Shown here piece after piece: positions 38,223 through 46,967 of a stretch of DNA of 64,000 bases (positions are counted from its first letter, which is position 1; each line of letters opens with the position of its first letter). Position numbers and translations under genes: made by a program. The DNA is from Myxococcus xanthus. Its GTDB lineage: Bacteria > Myxococcota > Myxococcia > Myxococcales > Myxococcaceae. The notes beneath the pieces are model-generated. The model was given only the letters and a program-made list of their open reading frames with translations, was not told the origin of the DNA and ran no database searches. The stretch is from NCBI RefSeq assembly GCF_006402735.1, contig NZ_CP017174.1, positions 6,924,001-6,988,000 on the forward strand, given 5' to 3'.

Positions 38223-40753
38223 GCCGGCACCTCCCGCAGCGGCGGCGTGGGCGTGGCGGCGGCGCGCTCGCGTGAGGCGGACAGCCACCACACCGTGAAG
38301 AGCACGGTGGCCAGACTGGTGGCGGGCATGGCCACGGCGGCGCGCAGGGGCGTCATCCAACCCGCGAGGCACACGGCGACGGCCACCACGTTGTAGCCCA
38401 CCGCCAAGGCCAGCAGCCGGCGCACCACCTGGCGCAACCGGGCCGACAACCGCAGTGCCTCGCGGATGGCGCCCAGGCCTTCGCCCAGGAGGAAGAAGTC
38501 GCTCTTGCCCGGCATCACCGGCCGGTCGATGGCGGGTGTACCCGCGCAGAGGGCTCGCTCGAAGGCGAGGCTGTCGTTGACGCCGTCGCCCAGGTACAGC
38601 GTGTCCGCCGCGTCCAGCTTCGCGACGGCCTCGGCCTTCTCCTCTGGACGCTGACCACTCAGGGTGTGCTGGGTGGGGATGCCCAGCGCGGCGGCCATGT
38701 CATTCACGCGCCCCTGGCTGTCCCCCGAGATGAGCCACACCTCGCGGCCTTCATCCTGGAGCGCCTGGACCTCGCGGCGCGCGTCGGGACGTACCGACTC
38801 CCGGAGCTGGAAGAAGGCCACCGGCACGCCGTCCCGCGTGAGGACCGGGCCCGCAGCGAGGCCCGAGCCGGAGAGGAGGACCTCCATACGTCCGCTCGGC
38901 CTGGGGTGGCGGCTCGCGGCATTGCCCCACTCCCCCGACACGCCATCCGTGGGCTCGCGCTCCGGCAGCCATGTTTCCACCGTACGCGCCTCGGTGGCCC
39001 AGTCCGCGCGGCCCAGCCGCCAGCGCACGCCGTCTCGATTCAGCTCCAGCCCCTGGCCCGCGAGCTCCGACACTCGCGCCTCGGGGTTGAAACGCGCGCC
39101 TTCCCGAGCCAGCGCGGCCGCGAGGCAGCGGCTGGCGGGGTGGTTGCTGCGCGACACCAGGTCGAAGGCGATGTCGCGCGACGCGGGCGTCAACCCCGCC
39201 ACGGCGGCGCGGTCCACCAACTCCAGCCGCCCCAGCGTCAGCGTCCCCGTCTTGTCGAAGAGCACCTTTCGCACGCGGGGCAGCCGGTCCAGCAGGTCCG
39301 TGCTCCGGATGAAGAAGCCGCCACGGCGCAGGCGCGCCTGGACCAACTCGTAGGCCAGCGGCGTGGCGATGCCGATGGCGCACGGGCACGTCACCACCAG
39401 CAGCGCCACCGCCACCTCCAGCGCCTTGTCCGGCCCGGCGGGCCACCACAGCGCGAGCCCCAACGCGGAGACGAAGAGCACCGTGACGACCCAGCGGCGC
39501 GACACGCGGTCCCAGAAGCGGGTGTGCAGCGCGGGGCCTCCCGCCTCGGTGGGCGCCCGGCGAAGCAACGCCACCAGCGGCGAGTCGGTGAAGGCCTGCT
39601 TCGCCTGGACACGCACGGCCTCGCGCCCGGCGTTGAACGCGCCGGCGGGCAGCGCACCACCCTGCCCCACCGCGCGCTCACCGGGCTCGCCCGTAATCCA
39701 ATCCGTGGACACTCGGGCGCCCGAATCGAGCAGCAGCGCGTCCACCGGCACCAGGTCCCCCGGCGCAATCACCAGCACGTCGCCGTCGGCCACCTCGGCG
39801 GCGCGCACGGTGGCGAGCCGTGCGCCCTCTTCCCTGCGCACGAAGAGCCCTTCCGCCCCGTCGTCATCCAGCAGGAAGCGTCGGTTGCGCTCCAACACAC
39901 GCTGCTGGAGCCACCGCCCCACCAGCATCAACGTGACGAAGGTGTTGAGCGTGTCGAAGTACGCCAGGTCGCCGCGCCCTCCGCGCGCCTGCGCCAGCGA
40001 CATGCCGAACACCAGCAGGATGCCCAGGGCAATGGGCAGGTCCAGGTGGAGCACGCCGCGCCGGAGTCCCTGGAGCGCGGAGCGGAAGAAGGGCCAGCCG
40101 CCCACCACCACGACGGCGGACGACAGCCACAGGCTCAGCCGCGTGAAGAGGCGGAAGACATCACCATCCTCCGGCGTGAGCCCCACGTAGAAGCTCACCG
40201 AGAACAGCATCACGTTCATCGACAGCGCGGCGCAGATGCCCAGACGGATGGGCAGGTCCAGGCTCGTGCGTTCCGGGCGCTTGCGGCTGGGTCCGAAGAG
40301 GTAGCCAAAGCCCTCCACGCCGCGAAGGAACTCCGCCACGTCGAAGGCGCCGCGCCGCCACAGCATTCGCACCTTGCCCAGGGCCGGGTCCACCGTCAGG
40401 CCTGCCCCGCCCTGTTGCCGGCGGAACAGCTCGTTCATCAGCCACACGCATGCGGCACAGTGGATGCCCTGCACGTCCAACTCGAGCGCGCACAGTGGAC
40501 CGGGAATGGCCTCGGCGCGGCTGATGAGCGGCTCCAGCCACGCGAACGCGCGTTCCTTGCGCGGCTCAGGCGCCGGCGCCGTCTTTCCTTGCGCGAGTTG
40601 GTAGTAGCGCGTGAGCCCCTGCCCCACGAGCAGACCGTGCACGGCTTCGCACCCCACACAGCAGAAGTCGCGCGCCGCGCTCCCAGGAGGAACGGGACTG
40701 CCGCAGTGGAGACAGGCGGCCGGAGCAGGCTCCGATGGCGTGGAGGCAGGCAT
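38219..40753 (-). CDS. ccoI: Copper-translocating P1B-type ATPase CcoI (FixI)
   Basis: 844 residues. An N-terminal Cys-rich metal-binding segment (CLHCGSPVPPGSAARDFCCVGC, written here as two CxxC pairs) is followed by a heavy-metal-associated domain with IHCAACVW. The P-type ATPase core has WITGEP, the intramembrane CPC (TCPCAIGIATPLA), FDKTGTLTLG with the phosphorylated Asp, and YLGDGVNDS. CcoI supplies copper for the CuB centre of cbb3 oxidase. It is the first gene of the leftward cco operon, 49 bp from a divergent membrane gene. Confidence 0.95.
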   Translation of the reverse strand: MPASTPSEPAPAACLHCGSPVPPGSAARDFCCVGCEAVHGLLVGQGLTRYYQLAQGKTAPAPEPRKERAFAWLEPLISRAEAIPGPLCALELDVQGIHCAACVWLMNELFRRQQGGAGLTVDPALGKVRMLWRRGAFDVAEFLRGVEGFGYLFGPSRKRPERTSLDLPIRLGICAALSMNVMLFSVSFYVGLTPEDGDVFRLFTRLSLWLSSAVVVVGGWPFFRSALQGLRRGVLHLDLPIALGILLVFGMSLAQARGGRGDLAYFDTLNTFVTLMLVGRWLQQRVLERNRRFLLDDDGAEGLFVRREEGARLATVRAAEVADGDVLVIAPGDLVPVDALLLDSGARVSTDWITGEPGERAVGQGGALPAGAFNAGREAVRVQAKQAFTDSPLVALLRRAPTEAGGPALHTRFWDRVSRRWVVTVLFVSALGLALWWPAGPDKALEVAVALLVVTCPCAIGIATPLAYELVQARLRRGGFFIRSTDLLDRLPRVRKVLFDKTGTLTLGRLELVDRAAVAGLTPASRDIAFDLVSRSNHPASRCLAAALAREGARFNPEARVSELAGQGLELNRDGVRWRLGRADWATEARTVETWLPEREPTDGVSGEWGNAASRHPRPSGRMEVLLSGSGLAAGPVLTRDGVPVAFFQLRESVRPDARREVQALQDEGREVWLISGDSQGRVNDMAAALGIPTQHTLSGQRPEEKAEAVAKLDAADTLYLGDGVNDSLAFERALCAGTPAIDRPVMPGKSDFFLLGEGLGAIREALRLSARLRQVVRRLLALAVGYNVVAVAVCLAGWMTPLRAAVAMPATSLATVLFTVWWLSASRERAAATPTPPLREVPA

Positions 40754-40802
40754 TCACGATGTCACCTTGCGAACGGCATGCCTGTTGCGATGCACCGCGT
40801 TC

Positions 40803-41516
40803 ATGTCGCCCGAACCGGCCGCACTCGCCTCGCTGCTGCACACCACCGCCCCCACCGTCATCGCCGGCGCACTGGGCGCCTTCGTGGTGGGGCTCACGGG
40901 AAGCGTGCATTGCCTCCTCATGTGCGGACCGCTGGCCTGCGCGGGCCTGCCCGGTGTTCCAGGCCCGGAGCGGCGCCGGGCCGTCGTCGCCTACCAGGGA
41001 GCGCGCCTGGGCGCCTATGCCCTCGTGGGCGGCGCACTGGGCCTGCTGGGCGGAGGCGTCACCCAGGCCCTGGCGGTCTCCACGCGCCCCTACCTTCCCT
41101 GGCTGATGGCGGTGGCGCTGGTCGCGTCCGCGCTGGAGCTGGGCAAGCGCCTGCGCCCGCTGCCAGGCATGGCGAACCTCGCGCGGTACGTGACGCGCTG
41201 GGGCGCAAAGTTTTCGTGGACGGGCCGCGCGAGCGCAATGGGTGCGGTCACACCGCTGCTGCCCTGCGGCCTCCTCTATGGCGTCTTCGCGGTGGCGCTG
41301 GCGACGGGTTCCTTTGGAGGTGGAGCGCTGGTGCTCGCCGCGTTCGCGCTCGGCGGCCTGCCCGCCCTGCTGGGGGCGCAGCTTCAGGCGGCCCTGTGGA
41401 AGCACCGCCCGAAGTGGATGTCGCTGCTGCTCCAACGGGCGGTACCGCTGGCGGCGGCGGCGGTGCTCGTCTACCGCGCTGTAGGCACCACCAGCGGCGA
41501 CCCGAGCTGCCATTGA
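40803..41516 (+). CDS. Sulfite exporter TauE/SafE-like (DsbD_2) membrane protein
   Basis: 237 residues. Six hydrophobic segments with GLTGSVHCLLMCGPLACAGL near the N-terminus (His and paired Cys before a membrane helix), VVAYQGARLGAYALVGGALG and GAVTPLLPCGLLYGVFAVAL. This pattern belongs to the DsbD_2 / TauE-SafE group often next to ccoI, thought to act in copper or cytochrome assembly. It is divergent from ccoI. The ATG at 40803 is preferred; upstream codons overlap ccoI. Confidence 0.85.
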   Translation: MSPEPAALASLLHTTAPTVIAGALGAFVVGLTGSVHCLLMCGPLACAGLPGVPGPERRRAVVAYQGARLGAYALVGGALGLLGGGVTQALAVSTRPYLPWLMAVALVASALELGKRLRPLPGMANLARYVTRWGAKFSWTGRASAMGAVTPLLPCGLLYGVFAVALATGSFGGGALVLAAFALGGLPALLGAQLQAALWKHRPKWMSLLLQRAVPLAAAAVLVYRAVGTTSGDPSCH

Positions 41517-41556
41517 GCGCCCTGCCACGGTCCCGCGCGCCACACCACGGCCGGTC

Positions 41557-42198
41557 TCAACCGCCGCGTCGTTTCGAGCCGCGCCGCCCACTCGAAGCAG
41601 CCGGCTCCTTCGGCAGGTGCCGCAATCCCATCCACCCGAGCGCCGCGACGTGGCGCGCGACGTGGTCAATGGTGAAGGAGCGCCCGTCCTCCGCCCACCA
41701 CTGCCCCACCTGCGTCACCATGCCCACCAGCGCGTTCGCATAGATGGGCGCGACCTTGGGGTTGTAGCCGGCGTGCTCGAACTCGCTCTTGAAGATGTCC
41801 GCGACCCGCAGCGCGAGGTCGTCGATGACGCGCGTCAGGCCTCGCCGTCCAGCCGCGAGCGGTGAATCGCGCGTCATCACCGCGAAGCCCGCGGGCTCCT
41901 CCTTCGCGTACGTCATGAAGGCCAGCACCGCCCGTTCGAACCGTTCGCGAGGCGTACCCGTGGCGATGCTCTCCGACACGCGCGTCACCAGGTCATCCAT
42001 CTCCCGGTCCACGATGGCCGCGTAGAGCCCCTCCTTCGCACCGAAGTGCTCGTAGACGATGGGCTTCGACACGCCCGCCTGGTGGGCGACCTCCTCGATG
42101 GAGGTCGCTTCGTAACCCTTCGAGGCGAACACACCTCGCCCCACCGCCATCAACTGGACCCGGCGGTCGGCACCCGACAGTCGCTTCTTCGTCGCCAC
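41557..42198 (-). CDS. TetR-family regulator (divergent from hemolysin III gene)
   Basis: 213 residues from a GTG at 42198, preceded by GAGGT. The N-terminal HTH reads VFASKGYEATSIEEVAHQAG, then VSKPIVYEHFGAKEGLYAAIV. The ligand-binding part is typical all-helical. The C-terminus is Ser/Arg/Lys-rich. The divergent region carries a 23-bp direct repeat that is a candidate operator. The likely target is the hlyIII-type gene and itself. Confidence 0.9.
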   Translation of the reverse strand: MATKKRLSGADRRVQLMAVGRGVFASKGYEATSIEEVAHQAGVSKPIVYEHFGAKEGLYAAIVDREMDDLVTRVSESIATGTPRERFERAVLAFMTYAKEEPAGFAVMTRDSPLAAGRRGLTRVIDDLALRVADIFKSEFEHAGYNPKVAPIYANALVGMVTQVGQWWAEDGRSFTIDHVARHVAALGWMGLRHLPKEPAASSGRRGSKRRGG

Positions 42199-42208
42199 GT
42201 TGACCTCT

Positions 42209-42261
42209 AACCTACCCAACAGTAACTTACTCAACCGGAACCTACCAACTGGTAACTCTCC
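42209..42261. promoter_or_regulatory. Imperfect direct repeats between divergent TetR and hemolysin III genes
   Basis: AACCTACCCAACAGTAACTT (from 42209) and AACCTACCAACTGGTAACTC (from 42239) align with one gap and a few changes, 30 bp apart, about three helical turns. The first copy also holds a small palindrome AGTAA-C-TTACT (42221-42231). The place and AT content suit a TetR operator plus promoter. Confidence 0.5.
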
Positions 42262-42280
42262 GGTGGAGTTGGAGCCCCTC

Positions 42281-42367
42281 ATGTATCCCGTCTCTCGCCG
42301 AGCCGTCTTGCCCGACGCAGCCGAGTTCAACGTCCTCGCCGTCCTCGAATCGCAGGTCCGGTCCTGA
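42281..42367 (+). CDS. Possible 28-residue leader ORF before the hemolysin III gene
   Basis: ATG at 42281 preceded by GGAG (ten bases before), reading MYPVSRRAVLPDAAEFNVLA and ending TGA at 42365-42367. Its stop overlaps a CTG in the frame of the next gene (CTGA). It may serve translational coupling. The peptide itself has no known family. Confidence 0.4.
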   Translation: MYPVSRRAVLPDAAEFNVLAVLESQVRS

Positions 42368-43017
42368 GCGCCCAGGCCGCGGAGAAGCCGAAGCTGCGGG
42401 GTGTCCTGCATCAGTTCGCCGCCACGGGTGCGCTTGGAGCGGGCCTGGTGCTGGTCTCGATGGCCCCGACCGACCGGGCCGCGACTGCCGCCGCCGTGTT
42501 CGCCGTCAGCCTGGTGGTGTTGTTCGCGGTCAGCGCGACCTACCACCGGGTGAACTGGTCCACGCGCGGGAGGACGTGGATGCGGCGCATGGACCATGCC
42601 TCCATCTTCATTCTCATCGCGGGCACCTATACGCCCGTCGCGCTGCTGGGCATCTCCGGGGCCGCGGGCAACCGCCTGCTGCTCCTCATCTGGGCGGGCG
42701 CGCTCGCCGGCGTCCTTCAGTCGCTGTTCTGGATACAGGCCCCCAAGGTGGTGACGGCGGCGTTGGCCGTCGCGGTCGGCTGGACGCTGGTGCCGTACTT
42801 CGATGAAGCACGGCAAGCCCTCACGGGCAGCAACCTGACGCTCATCCTCGCGGGAGGCGTCGCCTACACGGCAGGCGCCCTCGCCTATGCCCTGAAGCGG
42901 CCGAACCTCCGGCCCGGCGTCTTCGGCTACCACGAGATGTTCCACGCGTTGACACTGGTCGGTGCCGCGCTCCACTTCACGGTCGTCCTGCGACTCGTCC
43001 GCGCCGCGACCCTGTAG
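42364..43017 (+). CDS. Hemolysin III / PAQR family membrane protein, non-canonical start
   Basis: 217 residues if translated from the CTG at 42364. The family's conserved first region KPKLRGVLHQFAATGALGAG lies upstream of the first canonical in-frame start, a GTG at 42448, so an upstream start is needed. Seven hydrophobic segments follow, with the metal-site motifs SATYHRVNW, MDHASIFILIAGTYTP and GYHEMFHALTLVGAALHF. Family members are inner-membrane proteins with a possible hydrolase site. A leader ORF ends overlapping the proposed CTG. Confidence 0.75.
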   Translation: MSAQAAEKPKLRGVLHQFAATGALGAGLVLVSMAPTDRAATAAAVFAVSLVVLFAVSATYHRVNWSTRGRTWMRRMDHASIFILIAGTYTPVALLGISGAAGNRLLLLIWAGALAGVLQSLFWIQAPKVVTAALAVAVGWTLVPYFDEARQALTGSNLTLILAGGVAYTAGALAYALKRPNLRPGVFGYHEMFHALTLVGAALHFTVVLRLVRAATL

Positions 43018-43082
43018 ACAGAGGAATGTCGGGGCCAGGGCGCTGGTCACCAGACAACTCGAGCCGGCTCGCCCGGCCGCTT

Positions 43083-43116
43083 GACTAGAATCTGGCTCTA
43101 GAATCAGATTCTAGTC
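43083..43116. promoter_or_regulatory. 12-bp perfect palindrome abutting a TetR start codon
   Basis: GACTAGAATCTG (43083-43094) and CAGATTCTAGTC (43105-43116) are exact reverse complements with a 10-nt spacer that contains a third CTAGAAT copy. The right arm ends directly before ATG at 43117. This is a strong candidate operator for the TetR protein encoded next. Confidence 0.75.
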
Positions 43117-43740
43117 ATGGAGCGAAAACGTCGCAGCGCGACCGGCGAACAGAGCCGTCGTGCCATCCTGGATGCCGCGCTGGATTGCTTCTCCCGGCTT
43201 GGCTGGGCGGCGACGACCATCGAGGATATCCGTAAGGTCAGCGGCGCCAGCGTGGGCAGCGTCTACCACCACTTCGGTGCGAAGGAAGGCATCGCGGTGG
43301 CGCTCTATATCGACTGCCTGCGCCTCCATCAGGAGTCGTTGCGGGCTCGGCTGGAGCGCAAGCACGACGCGGAAGCCTTCGTGCGAACCATCGTCACCCA
43401 CCACATCGCCTGGTCCCGGGAGCACCCGGAGGCCGCCCGCTATCTCCTGCGCATGCGCCGTGAGGAAGCCGTGGCCGCGGCCGAACAGGAGATTCAATCC
43501 GCGACGGGCGACTTCATCCGGGAAGGCTTCAGCCGGCTGAAGACCTACGCACAGTCGGGCGAGCTGCTGCCACTGCCTCCGTCCGTCTACATGCCGCTGA
43601 TGCTTGGCCCCGCCCAGGAGCTGCTGCGTGCCTGGGCCAACGGCCACGTGGAGCTCAAGGCAGGCATCGAGAAGGTCCTCGCCGATGCCGCCTGGCGATG
43701 CCTGCGTCCGGAGACAGCCCCCTCCAGGAAGGTGCCGTGA
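43117..43740 (+). CDS. TetR-family regulator of the hydrolase/hydratase operon
   Basis: 207 residues. The HTH reads DCFSRLGWAATTIEDIRKVS then SVGSVYHHFGAKEGI. The remainder is a typical TetR helical domain ending ELKAGIEKVLADAAW. Its start is flush with a 34-bp palindrome and has no Shine-Dalgarno, so transcription may begin at or near the ATG. The stop shares one base with the next gene's ATG (TGATG). It is expected to repress its own operon until a hydrophobic or acyl ligand binds. Confidence 0.93.
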   Translation: MERKRRSATGEQSRRAILDAALDCFSRLGWAATTIEDIRKVSGASVGSVYHHFGAKEGIAVALYIDCLRLHQESLRARLERKHDAEAFVRTIVTHHIAWSREHPEAARYLLRMRREEAVAAAEQEIQSATGDFIREGFSRLKTYAQSGELLPLPPSVYMPLMLGPAQELLRAWANGHVELKAGIEKVLADAAWRCLRPETAPSRKVP

Positions 43741-44630
43741 TGCGGGATGACGCCCTGCCCTCTCCCGTCGCGACGTCCTCACCGGAGGTCGTCCAGATTC
43801 CCGCCCGGGATGGGCTTCCCCTCGCCGCGACGGTGTACCAGGGGCGCCAGGACAATGGCGTCGTCGTCCAGATCAATCCCGCGACGGCCGTGCCACGCAG
43901 GTACTACGACGCCTTCGCCCGGTTCCTCGCGGGCCGTGGCTTCACGGTCGTCACGTATGACTACCGGACCATGGGGGACTCGGTCGTCGACGCGGCCCTG
44001 CGCAACCAGGCCCGCTTCCAGGACTGGGGCGAGTTGGACACGCCAGCCGTCGTGGACTGGGTGACAGCCCGGTTTCCCGCGCACCGGCTCGCCGTCGTGG
44101 GCCATTCGGCGGGCGGACAGATGCTGGGGCTTGCGGAGAATGCCTCGCGCATCCAGGCCGTGTTGCTGATTGGCTCACAGCACGGCTGGTGGCGGCACTG
44201 GCCTCTCCACCAGGCGCTGCCCCTGGCGGCCATCTGGTACGTCGCGCTGCCCGTCTCCGTCGCGGTGCTGGGCTACTTCCCGGGCCGCGCCGTGGGCTCG
44301 CAGGACGTTCCGGGAGGCATCGCCAATCAGTGGGCGCGCTGGTGCCGCAACCCGAACTACGTCTCCGACGACAATGGCGCGCCGCTGCGGCCGTACAACG
44401 ACCGAGTCCGGGCACGGATACGGCTCTATAGCTTCTCCGACGACGCCATCGCGCCGGAGGCAGCCGCGCGTGCGTTGCTCGACTACTACCCGAACGCGAC
44501 ACGCGAGCACCTGCACCGCACGCCCGCGGAGCTCGGGATGAAGCGAATCGGCCACTTCGGCTGGTTCCGCGCCAGCACGCCCGAGGCCGTCTGGGTGGAA
44601 GCGGCGGATTGGCTTGAACAGACGAAGTGA
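43740..44630 (+). CDS. Alpha/beta hydrolase (serine)
   Basis: 296 residues. The start at 43740 overlaps the TetR stop. Fold features are QIPARDGLPLAATVYQGR, DYRTMGDS, the nucleophile elbow VVGHSAGGQMLG and the C-terminal RIGHFGWFR with the catalytic His; the acid is probably in the YSFSDDAIAPEAA segment. This matches a serine aminopeptidase-like / esterase branch. Together with the following crotonase gene it suggests processing of an ester or acyl compound. The segment HWPLHQALPLAAIWYVALPV is hydrophobic and may form a lid. Confidence 0.88.
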   Translation: MRDDALPSPVATSSPEVVQIPARDGLPLAATVYQGRQDNGVVVQINPATAVPRRYYDAFARFLAGRGFTVVTYDYRTMGDSVVDAALRNQARFQDWGELDTPAVVDWVTARFPAHRLAVVGHSAGGQMLGLAENASRIQAVLLIGSQHGWWRHWPLHQALPLAAIWYVALPVSVAVLGYFPGRAVGSQDVPGGIANQWARWCRNPNYVSDDNGAPLRPYNDRVRARIRLYSFSDDAIAPEAAARALLDYYPNATREHLHRTPAELGMKRIGHFGWFRASTPEAVWVEAADWLEQTK

Positions 44631-44653
44631 CTCCACCACCCAATGAGGGACTC

Positions 44654-45433
44654 ATGAGCAACTTCATCACGGAAGAGACCGAAGGGTTCGTGCGGAAGAT
44701 TGGACTGAACCGCCCCGAGAAGCGGAACGCGATGAACATCGCGCTCATCGAGCAACTCTCAGGTGCGCTGGGGCGGGCCGAGGCCGACGAGAGCATTCGC
44801 GTGTGCGTGCTCTTCGCTCACGGCACCGTATTCACGGCGGGGCTGGACCTCATGGATGTGTTTCCCAGGCTCGGTGACGCCCAGACGCTGTTCAGCGCGG
44901 CGGGCATCGACCCATGGGCGACGCATGGCCCCGCGAGAACGAAGCCGCTCATCGTCGCGGTGCATGGCAAGTGTCTCACGCTCGGCATCGAACTGATGCT
45001 CGCGGCCGACATCACGGTGGCTTCCGAGGACGCCTCCTTCGAGCAGATTGAAATCGACCGCGGCATCTTCCCCTTCGGCGGGGGCACGGCCCGCTGGGTG
45101 CGGACCATGGGTTGGGGCAACGCGATGCAGTACCTGCTGACGGGCGATGCGCTCGACGCGCGTGAAGCGCACCGGTTGGGGCTCGTGCAGCGTGTCGTCT
45201 CGCGCGAGGCGCTGATGGAGACGGCGATGGGCATCGCGGCCCGCATCGCGTCGAAGCCACCGCTCGCCATCAAGGCGACCATCGAAAGCGCGAGGACGGC
45301 CGTCCTCGAAGGGGAGCGCGCCGCGGCGGCGAAGCTCCTGCCGGCCATCCAGCAGCTCGCGACGACCGAGGACGTACAGGAGGCGCTCTCCGCCCACTTC
45401 GAACGCCGGCCCGCGACCTTCCGAGGCCGATGA
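44654..45433 (+). CDS. Enoyl-CoA hydratase/isomerase family protein
   Basis: 259 residues from ATG 44654 (GAGGG upstream). Crotonase fold with KIGLNRPEKRNAMNIALI, the oxyanion region HGTVFTAGLDLMDVF, the HGKCLTLGIELMLAADITVA stretch and IEIDRGIFPFGGG. The subgroup resembles the crotonases annotated as enoyl-CoA hydratase, but substrate cannot be read off. Third gene of the TetR operon, 23 bp after the hydrolase. Confidence 0.9.
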   Translation: MSNFITEETEGFVRKIGLNRPEKRNAMNIALIEQLSGALGRAEADESIRVCVLFAHGTVFTAGLDLMDVFPRLGDAQTLFSAAGIDPWATHGPARTKPLIVAVHGKCLTLGIELMLAADITVASEDASFEQIEIDRGIFPFGGGTARWVRTMGWGNAMQYLLTGDALDAREAHRLGLVQRVVSREALMETAMGIAARIASKPPLAIKATIESARTAVLEGERAAAAKLLPAIQQLATTEDVQEALSAHFERRPATFRGR

Positions 45434-45454
45434 CTCTCTCAGGAGGCCCGGAGC

Positions 45455-45590
45455 ATGCCAGCGCATCCAGAGCCTCATCACGGGGAGCCCACCTCGCTCC
45501 GCGCGTCCGACGGATTCTCGCTCGGCGCGAGCCGCTTTGCCGCCACACCGCCCCTTCGCGGACGCGGCCGGCGTTCCGCAGACCTTCTCC
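45455..45590 (+). pseudogene. Truncated N-terminus of a second alpha/beta hydrolase
   Basis: ATG 45455 has a perfect AGGAGG nine bases upstream and sits 21 bp after the hydratase gene, as a fourth operon member would. The first ~33 residues, including HGEPTSLRASDGFSLGASRF, resemble the N-terminal strand of alpha/beta hydrolases. After about 45545 similarity is lost and the frame runs into the antisense of the next gene. No catalytic residues remain. Confidence 0.5.
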
Positions 45591-45594
45591 CGCC

Positions 45595-46920
45595 TCAGGC
45601 CTGCTCGGTGCGCAGCGTCACCGGATGCTCCTTGAGCCACGCCTGGCAGCGCTCGATGCGCGCGGCGGCGGCAGGCAGGCCCATGCTCAGCAGCAGTTCG
45701 CGATAGGGATCGAAGGCCTCCGGCGTCCACGCGGTGAGCGCCTTGAGGTCGGCCAGCGCCACCATCTCCTCGGGCGTGCGCCCCTCCGCTTCCTTCCGCG
45801 CCGTGAGCAGCGCGGCGAGCGTCATCCGCGCGGGCTCCGCCTCGAAAGCGATGGCGGCATCCATGTACGCCGTGCGGGTGGCGTCATCCGCCGCCGCATC
45901 CTTCGCCTTCTCCCGCAGCCGGTCGAGCAGCCCCACGAGGAAGTCCTCGTCGAGCGCGTCCTTCACCGCCCGCATCAGCCCCGTCACCGCTTCCCGCCGC
46001 ACCGCGGGCTCCGTGCCCGTGGGCAGGGACTTCAGCGCCTGCATCGGGTCCCAGAGCGCGCAGGTGAGCCACAGCTCCTCTTCGGGAGAGAAGACGGCCG
46101 GCGTCGTCGAGGCCCGCAGCCACGCCTCCACGCGGGCGGCGCGCTCCTTGGCCTCGCGGGCGATGCGCTCGGCCAGCTCCGGGTCCTCCTGCACGTACTT
46201 GAGCAACGCGCCCACGTCGCCGCCGCGCGCCTGCTGCAGGGCGGCCTTCGCCTCGTCGGAGAGGGACTCCTCCTCCAGCCCCTTCACCAGCGCCTCGTAC
46301 TTCTGGGACAGCTCCTTGTGCCTGGCGCTCCACTCGCGGAACTGCACGTCGAAGACGACGTCCAGGACGGGGATGTCCTCCGGCCGGGCCTTGCCCATCC
46401 GCTTGGACGCGGAGGCCAGCAGCGTGCCCACGCCAATCGCCCTCCGGTCCTCGGCGGACAGTCCAGGCGTGGACATCTTGGACATCAGCGCGGCGCCGAG
46501 CGCCTCCAGGAACGCGGGCGTGCCCAGCGCGCGCACCGTTCCCACCAGCAGCTCGCGTCGGGCGCTGGAGGCGTCCTGGTCCGCGTTCTCCGACAGCCGG
46601 GCCAGTTCCTTCCCCACGTGCTCGGAGAAGTCCTTCACGTCGAAGCGCAGGCCGGGCACCGGGCCCCAGCCCGTCATCAGGTCCGCCAGCCGCTCCAGGG
46701 CACCGGACAGCTTGGACACATCGGGGTCGCCCAGCACTTCCATCGCCGCTTCCAGGTCGACCCTCAGGGGCGCGGCGGGGGCGGCGGGCGGCGAGGCCCG
46801 GGCCCGGTCCTCGGAGGCATGGCAGACCTTGTACTTCTTGCCACTGCCACAGGGACACGGGTCGTTACGGCCGGGCTTCTTCGAGCTCAAGGGGTCCTCA
46901 GGGGGTCGCGTGTGCGACAA
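45595..46920 (-). CDS. SEC-C motif protein, otherwise unknown
   Basis: 441 residues, TTG start at 46920; a second TTG at 46890 would begin SSKKPGRND and is equally credible. The N-terminus holds the SEC-C zinc motif GRNDPCPCGSGKKYKVCH. The other ~400 residues are helical, Ala/Glu/Leu-rich, with no recognised domain. SEC-C motifs are found at the SecA C-terminus (SecB and zinc binding) and in many uncharacterised proteins. No signal peptide, probably cytosolic. Confidence 0.8.
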   Translation of the reverse strand: MSHTRPPEDPLSSKKPGRNDPCPCGSGKKYKVCHASEDRARASPPAAPAAPLRVDLEAAMEVLGDPDVSKLSGALERLADLMTGWGPVPGLRFDVKDFSEHVGKELARLSENADQDASSARRELLVGTVRALGTPAFLEALGAALMSKMSTPGLSAEDRRAIGVGTLLASASKRMGKARPEDIPVLDVVFDVQFREWSARHKELSQKYEALVKGLEEESLSDEAKAALQQARGGDVGALLKYVQEDPELAERIAREAKERAARVEAWLRASTTPAVFSPEEELWLTCALWDPMQALKSLPTGTEPAVRREAVTGLMRAVKDALDEDFLVGLLDRLREKAKDAAADDATRTAYMDAAIAFEAEPARMTLAALLTARKEAEGRTPEEMVALADLKALTAWTPEAFDPYRELLLSMGLPAAAARIERCQAWLKEHPVTLRTEQA

Positions 46921-46967
46921 GGAGAGTCCACGACGACGCTAGGAGTAGGCATCCCACCGGGCGGGAA

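Noticed and set aside
40754-40802. FNR-type box in front of ccoI
   Set aside because: No TTGAT-N4-ATCAA or close variant is visible in the 49-bp interval.
38666-41743. 1000-codon plus-strand frame across ccoI
   Set aside because: No motif and shadow-like composition. The ccoI P-type ATPase on the other strand explains the region.
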